From: Clitoria ternatea | Taxonomy: Eukaryota > Streptophyta > Magnoliopsida > Fabales > Fabaceae | DNA length: 64,000 nucleotides | NCBI GenBank assembly: GCA_037962975.1 | Contig: CM075674.1 | Location: forward strand, 90,784,501-90,848,500 | Reading direction: 5' to 3' | In this document: in pieces, positions 21,471 through 32,158 of the stretch | Layout: every line of letters begins with the position of its first letter | Position numbering within the stretch: position 1 is the first letter of the stretch | Translations under genes and position numbers: made by a program | The notes under the pieces: generated by a model | Seen by the model: only the letters and a program-made list of their open reading frames with translations | Database searches by the model: none | What the model was told of the DNA's origin: nothing

Positions 21471-22468
21471 TTATCTGACTTAGGCCCAAGTTTATCAGAA
21501 CTTTGGCGTTTAACATAAGCTTCACAGCCCCAAATCTTAAGAAAAGACATACTAGGTCGTTTCCCAGTCCATATCTCATATGGTGTCTTTATGACAGCCT
21601 TTGATGGAACACAGTTAAGTGTGAAAGTTGCTGTCAACAAAGCATGTCCCCAGAATGAGTTAGGGAGGTCAGTTTGACTCATCATTGATCGAACCATGTC
21701 CAACAAGGTTCTATTTCTCCGCTCAGAAACCCCATTCCATTCTGGTGTTCCAGGGGGAGTAAGTTGAGATATAATCTCACACTCTTTAAGATATTCATCA
21801 AAATCTAGGCTCAAATATTCACCACCTCGATCGGATCGAAGTTCTTTAATTGTCTTGCCAAGTTGGTTCTCTACTTCATGTTTAAACTCCTTGAACTTTT
21901 CAAAGGATTCTGATTTATGTTTCATGAGAAACACAAATCCATATCTACTGAAATCATCAGTAAAAGTGATGAAGTAACTAAAACCTCCCCTAGCCATTGT
22001 CCCTATGGGCCCACATACATCACTATGTATCAAGCCAAGAAGATCACTCGCCCTTTCACCTTTTCCGGTAAAAGGGGTCTTGGTCATCTTCCCTAATAAA
22101 CAAGATTCACATGTATCTATTGATTCAAAATCAAAAGATTCTAAATATCCATCTTGATGGAGTTTAGAAATGTGTTTCTCATTTATATGTCCTAGGCGAC
22201 AATGCCAAAGATAAGTTGGGTTTAAATCATTTGTTTTAACCCTTTTAGTATTAATGTTATAGATAGGGGTTTCGAGATCTAGAACATAAAGTCCATTACT
22301 CAAATTTGCACAATAATAAAACATGTCTTTTAAATAAACAGAACAACTATTGTTCTTTATTGTAAAGGAAAACCCTTTCTTATTAAGACAAGAAACAGAA
22401 ATAATATTTCTCCTTATTGCAGGAACAAAATAACAATTGTCCAATTCAAGGACTAACCCTAAGGGCAA
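21374..22468 (-). CDS. Copia integrase
   Basis: Contains the HHCC zinc-binding set H89, H94, C120, C123 and the catalytic triad D150, D213, E249 with 35 residues between the last two. The frame is joined to gag-protease upstream in intact relatives. Here the join is broken by an in-frame TAG at the end of the gag ORF and by an extra base in a T run near 22470. The last residues (after about 350) are out of frame because of the deletion near 21473. Integrase inserts cDNA into host chromosomes. Confidence 0.93.
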   Translation of the reverse strand: MPLGLVLELDNCYFVPAIRRNIISVSCLNKKGFSFTIKNNSCSVYLKDMFYYCANLSNGLYVLDLETPIYNINTKRVKTNDLNPTYLWHCRLGHINEKHISKLHQDGYLESFDFESIDTCESCLLGKMTKTPFTGKGERASDLLGLIHSDVCGPIGTMARGGFSYFITFTDDFSRYGFVFLMKHKSESFEKFKEFKHEVENQLGKTIKELRSDRGGEYLSLDFDEYLKECEIISQLTPPGTPEWNGVSERRNRTLLDMVRSMMSQTDLPNSFWGHALLTATFTLNCVPSKAVIKTPYEIWTGKRPSMSFLKIWGCEAYVKRQSSDKLGPKSDKCLLWDTQKKLRVIIFTILLRAKCLLLGMLYS

Positions 22469-22571
22469 GGATAAAAAAATAAGTCCCTACAGCTAATACA
22501 GCAACTCTTGCTCTATTTCCAACGCGTAGGTCTACCTCGCCCTTCATCAACTGCCTACTCCTTCTTAGATC

Positions 22572-23534
22572 CTACACATTAAGACAAATGTGAGATCCAC
22601 ATCCAGTATCTAATACCCATGATGTTGAAGTTGACATGTTAATTTCTATAACAAAAATACCTGAAGTGGAAGTCTCACTTCCCTTCTTCTTAAGCTCTTC
22701 TAGGTACTTTGGACAGTTTCTCTTCCAGTGTCCCTTTTGTCCACAATGGTGACATTTACCTTCCTTAGCCACCCCGCCCACAGGTTTTAAGGCTGATGTA
22801 CTTGGCTTATCCTTGCCTTTCCAAATCTTCTTGCCATTTCCTACAATAGCCTTTCCTTTGCCTTTATACATGCCCTTTCCTTTACCTTTGCCAGAATTGA
22901 CCATCATTATGTCCTTGCCCTTTCCTTTAGAAATATTGGGCTCAGCAGTCCTCAACATATTGAGTAGCTCTGGCAATGTTTTGTCCAATGCATTCATGTT
23001 GTAATTCATGATGACTGGCTTAAAACTGTCAGGTAATGATTTCAAAATGAGATCGGTAGCCAACTTATGAGGGAAGGGGAATCCTAGCCTAGCTAGATTC
23101 TCCAAGTACCCAATCATTTTGAGCACATGAGGTCCTACAGAACCTCCCTCTTCAAGTCTGCAGCTAAATAGGGCTGAAGAAACTTCATATCTTTCTTGGT
23201 CAGCTTGACCTTGATATAGTTTCCTTAGGTTTTCGATCATATCGAAAGCCTCCATATGCTCATGTTGCTTCTGAAGCTCAGGAGACATGGTTGCCAGCAT
23301 AAGGCATTGGACATCTAAAGCGTCATCCTGATGCTTCTTGTAAGCATTCTTGTCAGCTTTAGAGGCATTGTTCGCGGGTGGTTCCGGAATCGGACCTTCC
23401 AGGACATACTGCTTTTTCTCTTGTTTGAGGACAATCCTCAAATTTCTATACCAGTCAAGGAAGTTAGAACCAGACAATTTTTCTTTGTCTAGGATTGATC
23501 GCAACGAAAGGTTTGAAGGTGTGTTTGACGTCAT
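22572..23534 (-). CDS. Copia gag with zinc knuckle and start of protease
   Basis: The capsid-like gag domain (about 10-200, with WYRNLRIVL and YEVSSALF phrases) is followed by a Lys-Gly rich region with KGKGK repeats (203-242), then a CCHC zinc knuckle (C261, C264, H269, C274) that binds genomic RNA. The protease active site DTG is at 309-311 close to the end, so the ORF is gag plus the first part of protease, ended early by TAG after LNV. The ATG at 23534 has no upstream in-frame extension that looks coding. Confidence 0.92.
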   Translation of the reverse strand: MTSNTPSNLSLRSILDKEKLSGSNFLDWYRNLRIVLKQEKKQYVLEGPIPEPPANNASKADKNAYKKHQDDALDVQCLMLATMSPELQKQHEHMEAFDMIENLRKLYQGQADQERYEVSSALFSCRLEEGGSVGPHVLKMIGYLENLARLGFPFPHKLATDLILKSLPDSFKPVIMNYNMNALDKTLPELLNMLRTAEPNISKGKGKDIMMVNSGKGKGKGMYKGKGKAIVGNGKKIWKGKDKPSTSALKPVGGVAKEGKCHHCGQKGHWKRNCPKYLEELKKKGSETSTSGIFVIEINMSTSTSWVLDTGCGSHICLNV

Positions 23535-25391
23535 GGTTATCTAAAACAGAAAATATGTAGTAAGTATCATTTTCAAAACATATTTAAATTATGGTCATTT
23601 AAATTAAATATGTCTCCCACTATTTCAATTCAAAACAAAATACCCTCCACGAATCAGAAAATCCCGTTGGAAGATTTTCTAGTGGGCTAAGATCCATATT
23701 TTGCCAAGCGTTAAGTCAGCTTTGGCTGATCACCTAATACTTGGTTATTTAGGTAGGAAACTTTTTCCAATTGTATCTTTATACAACTCTTAGTCATTGG
23801 GTTAAGTAACCATTACTAATTATTCATCTTATGAATATTTAGCCCAATGTTTACGCCTCTAAGTTATATTCAATCCAATTGAAAACTTAGTTAAGTTAAA
23901 GCCCAATAAAACAGTTTGGATATTACCATTATCCCATCGCGTCTTACTAATATAAATAATAGTGCCCTGCTTTGGCAGACCCACTATTTATTGACATTAG
24001 TGTTGACGAGTGTACTTATTGGAAGGCGTTTATAACTTAATATTATTTTGAGGGATTTTAATTTATTTTAAAATTACCGTCTTCGTTAAACGCTTTAACG
24101 TAATAAAATTATCCCCAAAACATGCAAACGAAATTGTGAGATGGTTATGGTCTTCCTAGAAGAAAAATAAATAAATAAATAAACCTAAAGGAACTATATG
24201 CCAAGGCTTCATGAAGTCCTACTTCTTGAACCCACCATCCTCTTGGAGTCACCACTCCTTGGTTCCTTTCAAAGACAAAAGCGCTTAGAGTCACCACTCT
24301 AGTTTTCTTCTAGATCTCTACTTTGTTGCCTCGATCAAGATTACAAGATTTTTAAAGAAACTCGCTTTACATACGAGTGAAGGGTTGAGAAAAGAAATAC
24401 AACAGAATGAAGAGAGGCACAACACGCAGGCTGTATTTAAATAAAATAACTAAGACCATAACCATTCACCATGCAATGTGTTAATTAATTAATTATAACC
24501 CATTTGAAATAATTTAAAAAATAAATAAATTTTTAAACAGGCCATTAAACATGTGGGTCGGTAATAAGGCGCTACGCAGAGAATGTACGTGGGTCCCGCT
24601 AGTTAGGTGGGTCCGGTGTGACCACTTAAGTACCAAATCTTTCCTAGGCACAACGTCCCACTGACCATTAACAGCTCTAAAATTTCGGCTAGGGTTTCAA
24701 CCACTTTAAAACCCTAATTCCTTGTTGCGAACACTTCACAACACAGCCGTTAAGGCACATGGAGGCAGCGCCGTCTAGGGTTTCAAAACCTAGAATTCAA
24801 TTTGCGCTAATGCCAACATGCAATGCCTTTCCATGACAGTCGTCTAGGTTTCAACTCTTGAACCCTTGATTAAGGAACGGCCATGGTTTAACACTTAAAC
24901 CTTATCACTTAACGCCCCATAACATGAACCATTCATGTTCGAAGATCAACTCAATTGATTCAAAGTTTGTACGATGACTATCATATGAGTAAAACACATA
25001 TCAAATATAAAAATTGCATAAACTCATACATCATACAAATTTAAACGGCAACAACATACATACTAAAATTGAGAAACTCTATAACATGCATCATATACAA
25101 TTTATAAAGAATAACTCAAAATTATATGTATCATGCCAAAACAGAGGTCATACCATATACATGATTAATCATTGTAATAATATGCATCATATGCGATAAC
25201 TCAAAATAGCAACATAATCATGCATGTTCATTTTCGAATCCTAGTTTCACAAAACATTTTCGCAAAACAAAATTGCAAAGCTTTAAACAACGAAACGATT
25301 TCGCAAATCATATTTTCCAAAAGCTCTTGCAAACGAAAACATATCATCATAAAATATAAACAAATGCCCAAAACACGGTTTTGCAACCTAG
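23535..25391 (-). other. Long untranslated leader of the copia element
   Basis: About 1.86 kb separates the primer site from gag. I see no credible coding ORF on either strand; short ORFs near 25014-25456 are incidental. A relative of part of this leader (about 24490-24650) occurs inverted at 63766-63920, so the leader is a conserved part of the family. Confidence 0.75.
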
Positions 25392-25404
25392 GCTCTGATA
25401 CCAC
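25392..25404 (-). promoter_or_regulatory. Copia primer-binding site (tRNA-iMet)
   Basis: Minus strand GTGGTATCAGAGC directly follows the 5' LTR; it is complementary to the initiator tRNA-Met 3' end. Confidence 0.93.
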
Positions 25405-26688
25405 TGTTAGGAAATCCCTAAGCATGAGCAGCAGAAAAATAAAAGGGATTCCATAGGATTTGTAAGGTTCTGTGTTTCAAAGCACAAAAACAATTTCGAA
25501 ATTCATTTTGGATTACCTCTTGAAGAACTCCGAAGCAGTCATAGCCTCGTCCTTTAGGAGTCCACACGAGCACTCCCACCAGAATCGCAACACTTGCCAA
25601 CTGCTAGTTTGACGGCGTGTAGCTCTTGCAACTTTTGTGAATTTGTGTCTCACTAGAGTGAACGGCCTATGAGCATCTTATGCTCTATTTATAGGCTTAG
25701 GTTTGACCTAATTTGTTCTCTCTAATAGTGGGCTCCTTACTCATTCCAAATGAGTTAGGCCCAATAGCTTTATTTTAGTCCAACTAAAATAAGACAACAT
25801 TTTCTGATGGGCTTACTCTATGTGTGTGACCCTATAGGTAAAATACCCGGTCATATTAATAATAAACTATTTTATTATTAATATAAAATAAGAGCGGCAT
25901 CTAGCAATGCATCATTATGTCCGAATATTATCAACATAACCTATAAGTGACAATTATTTAATATGTTTATTCCTTTTGTCACGATATCCTAATTGGGCCC
26001 AAGGCATGGTCGCGTCATCCTTGTACGGCCCAATTTATTTTACTTGATACCGGAGTAGACTGGATCCGAATAAATATCTAATATTTATTCTTTCTAGCAT
26101 GGCCATGTGTTTTCTTAGTCTTACTCCATCAAGTGGCCTATGGATATCACTCCTGTCACATAGGAGAGACAAATCCCATCTACATCACTCACATCCCTCT
26201 GCATAATTTGTTCATTGCCTAATCACAACCTTTATAGTCCTCTTGTTACAGAAGACGTTTAATTGTATTAAAACAATAAACTCCTCATGTAGGAATCGTA
26301 GTGACTTCAGGTCGAAGGACTACATATACCATTATCACATTGAGAATCGTTTATGACAATCATGTAACGATCCATGCAACGTTCTCATGGTGGGTCTGTC
26401 CAGTACATCATTACTCTTAATGTGTACCTGTGTGAAGACTCAATATCATCTATATCTATGATCTGTGAGATTAGGTCATCAGTACACTCACACACTAGTC
26501 TCAGTGTATTTACATGTCCCCATGTAAATACTTGACTAGGGACATTTTAGGAATAATTTTTATATGACCTATTACTCCAAGGATAAATATGTTTTAAAAC
26601 AATTTTAAACTGAAATATTTATTCTATTGATAAGTAGAAAAATGATACAAATGAAAAAGCATAAAAGCTCATAGTGCATACACCAACA
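25405..26688 (-). repeat. Copia 5' LTR (right copy)
   Basis: 1284 bp, TGTTAGGAAATCC to ACACCAACA, followed by the second CCAAC duplication (26689-26693) and resumption of the Athila LTR. Confidence 0.95.
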
Positions 26689-26779
26689 CCAACTTGTTTC
26701 CAATTTGCGTATTTTAATATTTCCAATAATTCGCTGCTTGGATTTAGTGATGATTGGTGCAGGTGGAGAAATTCAGAGT

Positions 26780-27150
26780 GGAAAAGGTGCTGTTTTTCCA
26801 CAAAACTGAATGAAAGCTTGCTGTTTGGTATTGGTTGCTGGGCGTTGTGGGGTTGGTATTGGACGGTGTTGTGCCTTGCTGGACGGTGTGAGGAGAGTGT
26901 GTTGCTGAGGAGTTTGGAGTTGTGGGGAGTTTGGTCGGTTTTGAAAGGAGAGGGGACGGTGTTGGTTTGGGACGGTATGGAGTTGGTGAGGAGTTGGACG
27001 GTTTGTTGGATGGAGAATTAGATGGCGTGGAGGAGAGTTGGTCGGTTGTTGCATGTGGCTGGTGTTGTTGTTTAAGGGGATGGTGTAGAGTTGCTGAGGA
27101 GTTGGAGTTGATTGTGGCCAGTGTTCAATTGATCTGGTGTTGGAGCCTGT
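26780..27150 (-). repeat. GACGGTGTG/GTTGG-rich array in Athila U3 (left LTR)
   Basis: Short degenerate units around GGACGGTGT and GAGTTGG recur every 20-60 bp. The right LTR has the same array at about 36600-36870. On the element strand it lies between the ACTCGG array and the TATA box. Confidence 0.7.
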
Positions 27151-27169
27151 GAAGAGAGTTGGACAAGCA

Positions 27170-28180
27170 AAGTGAATCACTCAGAACTGACTTGAAGAGT
27201 GACTCGGAACCGATTGAAAGGTGATTCACTCGGCACTGATCAAGGAGTTCATTCGGAACTGATTGAAGAGTGATCTACTCGGAATTGATTCATGACTCAC
27301 TCAGGATCGACATTTATTCAATCGGCACCCAAACTGTTTCACTCGGCTGTCTCTAAATTTGAATCACTCAGAGAACCTTTGCTCGGATTTGCTTTGAAAT
27401 AATTCAGTCGACCTTCATTCCTTGAAATGATACACTCGGAAGTGCCTTCTTGCTTTTCACTAGGAATGGCCTTCAGTCGTCAATCAACCCAGTCGGTTGT
27501 CTTCACTCGGGAATCGGATATACCTTTCACTTAGAAATTTGAACTTGAAAGACTCTGGAATCTGGCTGATAGGAGTTCTTCCCATGTCCGAGCCTTGCTT
27601 TGCTCGGAAATATAGGTCTCTATCCCAACTCACTCGGATGTCTTCCTTGGAGACTTCTCACTCGGGCTTAGTGTGAAACTTGAGAGTCTGCCCGAGTATG
27701 ATTCATTTCCGGTCGCATTTTTCCTTACTTAATAAGACACTACTTGGAAATGCCTTGTTCCGCTTGAGAATGCCATCTTCTCCGAATGAAACCACTCGGA
27801 AACCTCCTTATTCAATAGTTTATTCATTCTGTGGCTTCTTCTGCTCGGACAATGGTCTACTCGGAGATAGTTTTTGCCCAGAAAAACACTTGTTTCCCAA
27901 TCGGACCTGCTTCAGTCAGCATTCTTTCACTCGGAATTGCTTTGGGTGGTATTTATTGGAGGTCAGTCCCTTTTTTTCACTTGGAATGGTTGTAGTCAGG
28001 GAGCTTCCACTCGGTTTTACCTCCAACCGAGGCTGATTCCTTTTCAGCATTGATCCTCCAATAGGGTCAGCCTTTTAGCACTCTGAATGTCTTTGACAGG
28101 GAACTTTCCTCTCGGATTCATCTCCAACAGTGCAGTATTCCACTCGGTAATGCTCCATTCTGAGTCCTTCCACTCGGATT
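27170..28180 (-). repeat. ACTCGG motif array in Athila U3 (left LTR)
   Basis: Many copies of a motif close to TTTCACTCGGAA, spaced about 25-50 bp with unrelated spacers. It is a dispersed motif array rather than a strict tandem repeat, and lies upstream of the element's TATA box. The ORFs crossing it (for example 27680-28036) show no real protein similarity. Confidence 0.85.
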
Positions 28181-28433
28181 TTGGTCATTTTGAGTCAGAT
28201 TTCAGTGTAAAAAGGGAATTCTTTCCATTTGGGCTTGTCCTTCTTGATTTTTTTTTATCATTTTATGGTCTTTTTTCTCTTGTTATTGACCCTAATTTCT
28301 TCAAAATAACATACCCAAGTATAATAGAGTGGAAAGAAAGCAAAAATCATAATAAATAAAGGAAATACAGTGCATAATGATTAAAATCCTAAGCAAACTA
28401 GATCTAATTTATTGTGTTAAAAAGAACTTATCA

Positions 28434-29754
28434 AAATACCCCAAACCAAAACATTGCTTGTCCTCAAGCAATCACTATATTCACAAGATAAGATACAGAA
28501 AACACTAAGCTTAATAAACTAAGGAATCCAAAACAGAGAAAAAGATTTATTCAAATGCCAATTTTAATTTATGTGAATCAATTTTCAATGTCAAGACTTG
28601 AGATACTTTTCTCACAATTTTCACTCAAGTGTTTCAAGGTTTGTGTATCTCTCAAATCATCATAGTCAAAAAAATTACCATAAGCTTGTTAATAAACCAG
28701 AAACTCCACAGTTTAGATAGAAAATATGTCAAAGTCTAAAGGACTTTCAAAGGGTTGTAACGTGGCCTTGGGTTGTATTGTCAAGGTAGGAATTTCAAGA
28801 AAAATGGAATACAAAAGGGCTTTAACAGTCATGAATGATTCAAATCACCATTATAAATTTAACAAAGCAAATTTTTGAACTTTTATGGACTTTTTGGAAT
28901 TCATTCAATATCATCCTTTTGATTTTCTTTTTTCTTTTTCTTGTTTTTCTTTACATTCAATACATATTTTTCTTAAGTCCTTTTTTATTTCTTTGCTCCA
29001 CTAAATTTCCAACTTTTTCACCATTAAGAGAATATCAGTCAATGAAAGGTTTCAAAGAAAAATTTTCACTTTTAGGCTCAAAAGGGGCAACTAGGGGTCA
29101 AATTGTGCAAAAATTCTAAGGCTTAAAAATAAGACCTAATTGTGCCTTTATCATCCTAAGACATATAATCAAAAACCATTTTGAATCCGTTGAAAAACAA
29201 GTTCTAGAATATTAATGACTATGAGATTCACTCAATCAAGAAGATATGGGTTTTGAAAATTTGTTTGATAAATAACCCATTTTGGCTCAAGTCTAACCAT
29301 GGAAAGTCTTTTCAAAGAAAATTTTAATCACATAAAGTTCATTTAGACATTGATTTGGCATTTAAACAATCAAATTTTGAAAATTTTACTCAAAATTTTA
29401 GGGTCTTTAGATACTTTAGCCTTGTGTTCAAAGTAAATTTATCATGCAATCATGGTAAATTACAAGATGACAAACAAAACAAGGAAAACACACATGCAAA
29501 ATAAAATAACAATCACACAACGAAACAAAACAGTTAAGTTTTCTTATCTACACCCCAAACCAGAATTTGACATTGTCCTCAATGTTAAAATAGATGATAA
29601 AAGGATAAGAAAACTTACCTGGAGTAACCCCAAACCAGCATTTGACATAGTTGGTTTTTTTTTTAACTTAAAATAAAACAACAACTTTTTATAGGGTTAC
29701 CTCCCTATCAGTGCTAAGTTTTAAGTCTTCAGCCAGACTTCTCACCGTTTGGAT
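28434..29754 (-). other. Athila 3' non-coding region with polypurine tract, no env gene
   Basis: The minus-strand TTTTGGTTTGGGGTATTT (28434-28451) abuts the 3' LTR and is the likely polypurine tract. Two further TGGTTTGGGG-type motifs occur near 29554-29575 and 29628-29640, each followed by a TTTGACAT phrase on the plus strand. Some Athila elements carry an envelope-like ORF here; no such ORF is visible. Confidence 0.7.
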
Positions 29755-30696
29755 TTACTCATCAGGAGCATCAAACAAGTCCAAGTCACTTGCTTGTTGT
29801 ATTGGATAACCTGTCAGGTAGTGCTTTACTCTCTGTCCATTTACCCTAAATGTACCAGATTTCTCGCTCCATAGTTCGACAGCTCCAAAGGGAAAGACTT
29901 TTGTCACCTTGAATGGTCCCGACCATCGGGATCTCAGTTTACCTGGAAAAAGCTTCAATCTGGAATTAAACAGTAAAACCATATCACCTAGATTAAATGT
30001 TCTTCGTTGGATGTGACGATCATGCCATTGTTTGGTTTGGTTTTTTTCTTTATAAATTCTGGCATTTTCGTATGCATTTAGACGGAGTTCTTCAAGCTCA
30101 TTTAATTCTAATAACCTACGTTCACCTGCAGCCTTATGATCAAAGTTAAGAGTTTTAACTGCCCAAAAAGATTTATATTCTAGCTCAACAGGTAAATGAC
30201 AGGGCTTCCCATATACTAGCTTAAAAGGTGTGGTTCCAATGGGAGTTTTGTATGCGGTTCTATATGCCCATAAGGAATCATCTAACTTAATAGACCAATC
30301 CTTACGTGATGTATTCACCACTTTTTGAAGAATATTTTTAATTTCCCGATTGGATACCTCAACTTGTCCACTAGTTTGTGGGTGATAAGATGTAGCAACC
30401 TTATGCTTAACTCCATATTTCTTTAGAAGGGTCTGAAAAGTTTTCTCAATAAAATGAGACCCTCCATCACTTATAACACATTTTGGGACCCCAAACCTTG
30501 GAAATATTATTTTCTTGAAAAGTTTAATAACAGTCTTAGCATCAGAATGGGGTGAAGCAATGGCTTTCACCCATTTTGACACATAGTCAACTGCCACTAA
30601 TATGAACTGATTTCCAAAAGAGGAAGGAAAAGGTCCCATAAAATCAACACCCCATACATTAAATAATTCAACTTCTAAAATGGTATTCAATGGCAT
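29755..30696 (-). CDS. Athila integrase
   Basis: Integrase core with catalytic D18 (VDF), D77 (ISDGG) and E113, the last two 35 residues apart. TSYHPQTSGQ lies between them and the C-terminal DNA-binding region follows (GDMVLLFNSRLK; SRWSGPFKV). The zinc-finger part lies upstream in another frame, separated by a break between 30696 and 30744, so the M start is not the true start. Length and order fit the family. There is no chromodomain, as expected for Athila. Confidence 0.92.
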   Translation of the reverse strand: MPLNTILEVELFNVWGVDFMGPFPSSFGNQFILVAVDYVSKWVKAIASPHSDAKTVIKLFKKIIFPRFGVPKCVISDGGSHFIEKTFQTLLKKYGVKHKVATSYHPQTSGQVEVSNREIKNILQKVVNTSRKDWSIKLDDSLWAYRTAYKTPIGTTPFKLVYGKPCHLPVELEYKSFWAVKTLNFDHKAAGERRLLELNELEELRLNAYENARIYKEKNQTKQWHDRHIQRRTFNLGDMVLLFNSRLKLFPGKLRSRWSGPFKVTKVFPFGAVELWSEKSGTFRVNGQRVKHYLTGYPIQQASDLDLFDAPDE

Positions 30697-30743
30697 TTCT
30701 TGTCTCTTACCGATGTTACCTGTTCTTTGGCAAGCATCACATG

Positions 30744-31490
30744 TTAGAACATACTTAATACATCTTTAAAAATATTTGGCCAATAGAACCCAGCTTGCAA
30801 TATTTTAGCAGCTGTCTTGGAGGTGCTCATGTGTCCTCCACAGGAAAGAGAATGACAATGATCCAAGATAGCATAGACCTCATCTTGTGAAACATACCTC
30901 CGAATTAAACCATCTGCACATTGCTTGAATAGGAGTGGTTCATCCCAATAATAATGCTTGACATCTGCATAAAACTTTTTCCTTTGCTGAAAGCTAAGAT
31001 TAGGAGGTAAGATACCACATGCAAGAAAATTTACAAAATCAGTATACCAAGGAACACGTTGGATACTAAGATTCAAGAGTTGTTCATCAGGAAAAGATTC
31101 ATTGATGGGAATATTATTTGTTTCTTCTTTTTCTGATGTCAACCTAGACAGGTGGTCCGCGACCAAGTTCTCAGTACCCTTCTTGTCCTTAATTTCCAAA
31201 TCAAATTCTTGCAATATTAGAATCCACCTAATTAACCTAGGCTTTGCTTCCTTTTTATTCAATAGATACTTAATGGCAGAGTGGTCAGTGTAAACAGTAA
31301 CATGTGAACCTACCAAGTAAGATCTAAATTTATCAAAAGCAAAGACAATAGCTAACAGTTCTTTTTCAGTTGTGGCATAATTTACCTGAGCATCATCTAG
31401 CGTCCGGCTGGCATAATGAATTACATGGAGCTTTTTATCCTGTCGTTGCCCCAACACAGCCCCCACTGTATAATCACTCGCATCACACAT
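30744..31490 (-). CDS. Athila RNase H and start of integrase zinc finger
   Basis: RNase H residues D3 (CDASD), an acidic pair at 42-44 (TEKEL), D69 (TDHSA) and D112 (ADHLSRL) are present. The C-terminal part reaches the histidines of the integrase HHCC finger (DHCHSLSCGGH), then the frame ends. It is the same polyprotein as the RT ORF upstream, parted by an in-frame stop near 31520 and a frameshift near 31600. Confidence 0.9.
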   Translation of the reverse strand: MCDASDYTVGAVLGQRQDKKLHVIHYASRTLDDAQVNYATTEKELLAIVFAFDKFRSYLVGSHVTVYTDHSAIKYLLNKKEAKPRLIRWILILQEFDLEIKDKKGTENLVADHLSRLTSEKEETNNIPINESFPDEQLLNLSIQRVPWYTDFVNFLACGILPPNLSFQQRKKFYADVKHYYWDEPLLFKQCADGLIRRYVSQDEVYAILDHCHSLSCGGHMSTSKTAAKILQAGFYWPNIFKDVLSMF

Positions 31491-31540
31491 TAACTCAAAT
31501 GGGAGTTTCCAATCAGGTGGTTACACGATGGGGGCAGAGA

Positions 31541-32158
31541 TTAGAGCTTGCTTAATCCTGCAAAAAGCTTCCATACAAGATGAATCAAAATTGAAGGCAC
31601 ATCCTTACCCAGAAGAGTTGTAAGAGGCTTTGTGATTTTGGAGAAATCCTTAATGAACCTACGGTAAAACCCTGCATGTCCAAGAAAACTCTGAATTCCT
31701 TTCACATTTGTAGGTGGAGGCAATTTTTCAATCACTTCCACTTTAGCCTTATCAACTTTTATACCTCTCTCAGACACCAGGTGTCCAAGAACTATGCCTT
31801 CTCTTACCATAAAATGACATTTTTCCCAATTTAGAACCAAATTGGTTTCTTCACAACGCTGCAAGACTTGGCACAAATTTGTTAAACATTTATCAAAATC
31901 CAAACCATGCACTGAAAAATCATCCATAAAGACTTCCATTACATTTTCAATAAGATCAGAAAAAATTGCTTGCATACACCTTTGAAAAGTCGCAGGTGCA
32001 TTACATAAACCAAAAGGCATATGTCTGTAAGCATAAGTCCCATAAGGGCAAGTGAAGGTAGTCTTTTCTTGATCAGATGGATGAATGGGAATTTGATGAA
32101 AACCTGAATACCCATCCAAATAACAGAAATAAGAGTGTTTCACAAGTCTTTCAAGCAT
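31541..32158 (-). CDS. Athila reverse transcriptase, palm and thumb
   Basis: It starts inside the RT (MLERL), followed by YLDGYSGFHQI with the first catalytic Asp (D15), MPFGLCNAPATFQRCM and FMDD (77-80), the Athila variant of the YxDD box. The C-terminal residues after GKDVP are out of frame because of a one-base deletion near 31600. The preceding ORF overlaps it in another frame at 32140-32158, marking a further frameshift. Confidence 0.92.
   Translation of the reverse strand: MLERLVKHSYFCYLDGYSGFHQIPIHPSDQEKTTFTCPYGTYAYRHMPFGLCNAPATFQRCMQAIFSDLIENVMEVFMDDFSVHGLDFDKCLTNLCQVLQRCEETNLVLNWEKCHFMVREGIVLGHLVSERGIKVDKAKVEVIEKLPPPTNVKGIQSFLGHAGFYRRFIKDFSKITKPLTTLLGKDVPSILIHLVWKLFAGLSKL

Larger units (their letters stand above)
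18259..26688 (-). mobile_element. Complete Ty1/copia retrotransposon, 8430 bp
   Basis: Minus-strand element with two 1284-bp LTRs, an iMet primer site, gag, protease motif, integrase, RT, RNase H and a polypurine tract, in the copia order with integrase before RT. TSD CCAAC. It sits in the 3' LTR of the Athila element. The polyprotein frame is broken in four places, each by a one-base change or single-base indel, so decay is slight. The clade within copia is not assigned. Confidence 0.95.
16996..28433 (-). repeat. Athila 3' LTR (left), split by copia element
   Basis: The LTR occupies 16996-18258 and 26694-28433, about 3003 bp without the copia and its duplicated CCAAC. It matches the right LTR along its length with scattered substitutions and a few indels near 26725. 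It reads TGACAGGGCCCGC to AACTTATCA on the plus strand. TATAAAAGG (minus) lies at 18159-18167, followed by a pyrimidine-rich leader (minus) that appears as the A/G tract 17928-18110. Confidence 0.94.

Noticed and set aside
25014..25456. Small ORFs near the copia primer site
   Set aside because: They lie across the untranslated leader and primer-binding site, with no similarity or start context; chance frames.
26773..27180. Pro/His/Thr-rich minus-strand ORF, and its relative at 36355-36804
   Set aside because: It results from the GACGGTGTG/GTTGG repeat array in the Athila U3, has a low-complexity product and the two LTR copies have different lengths.
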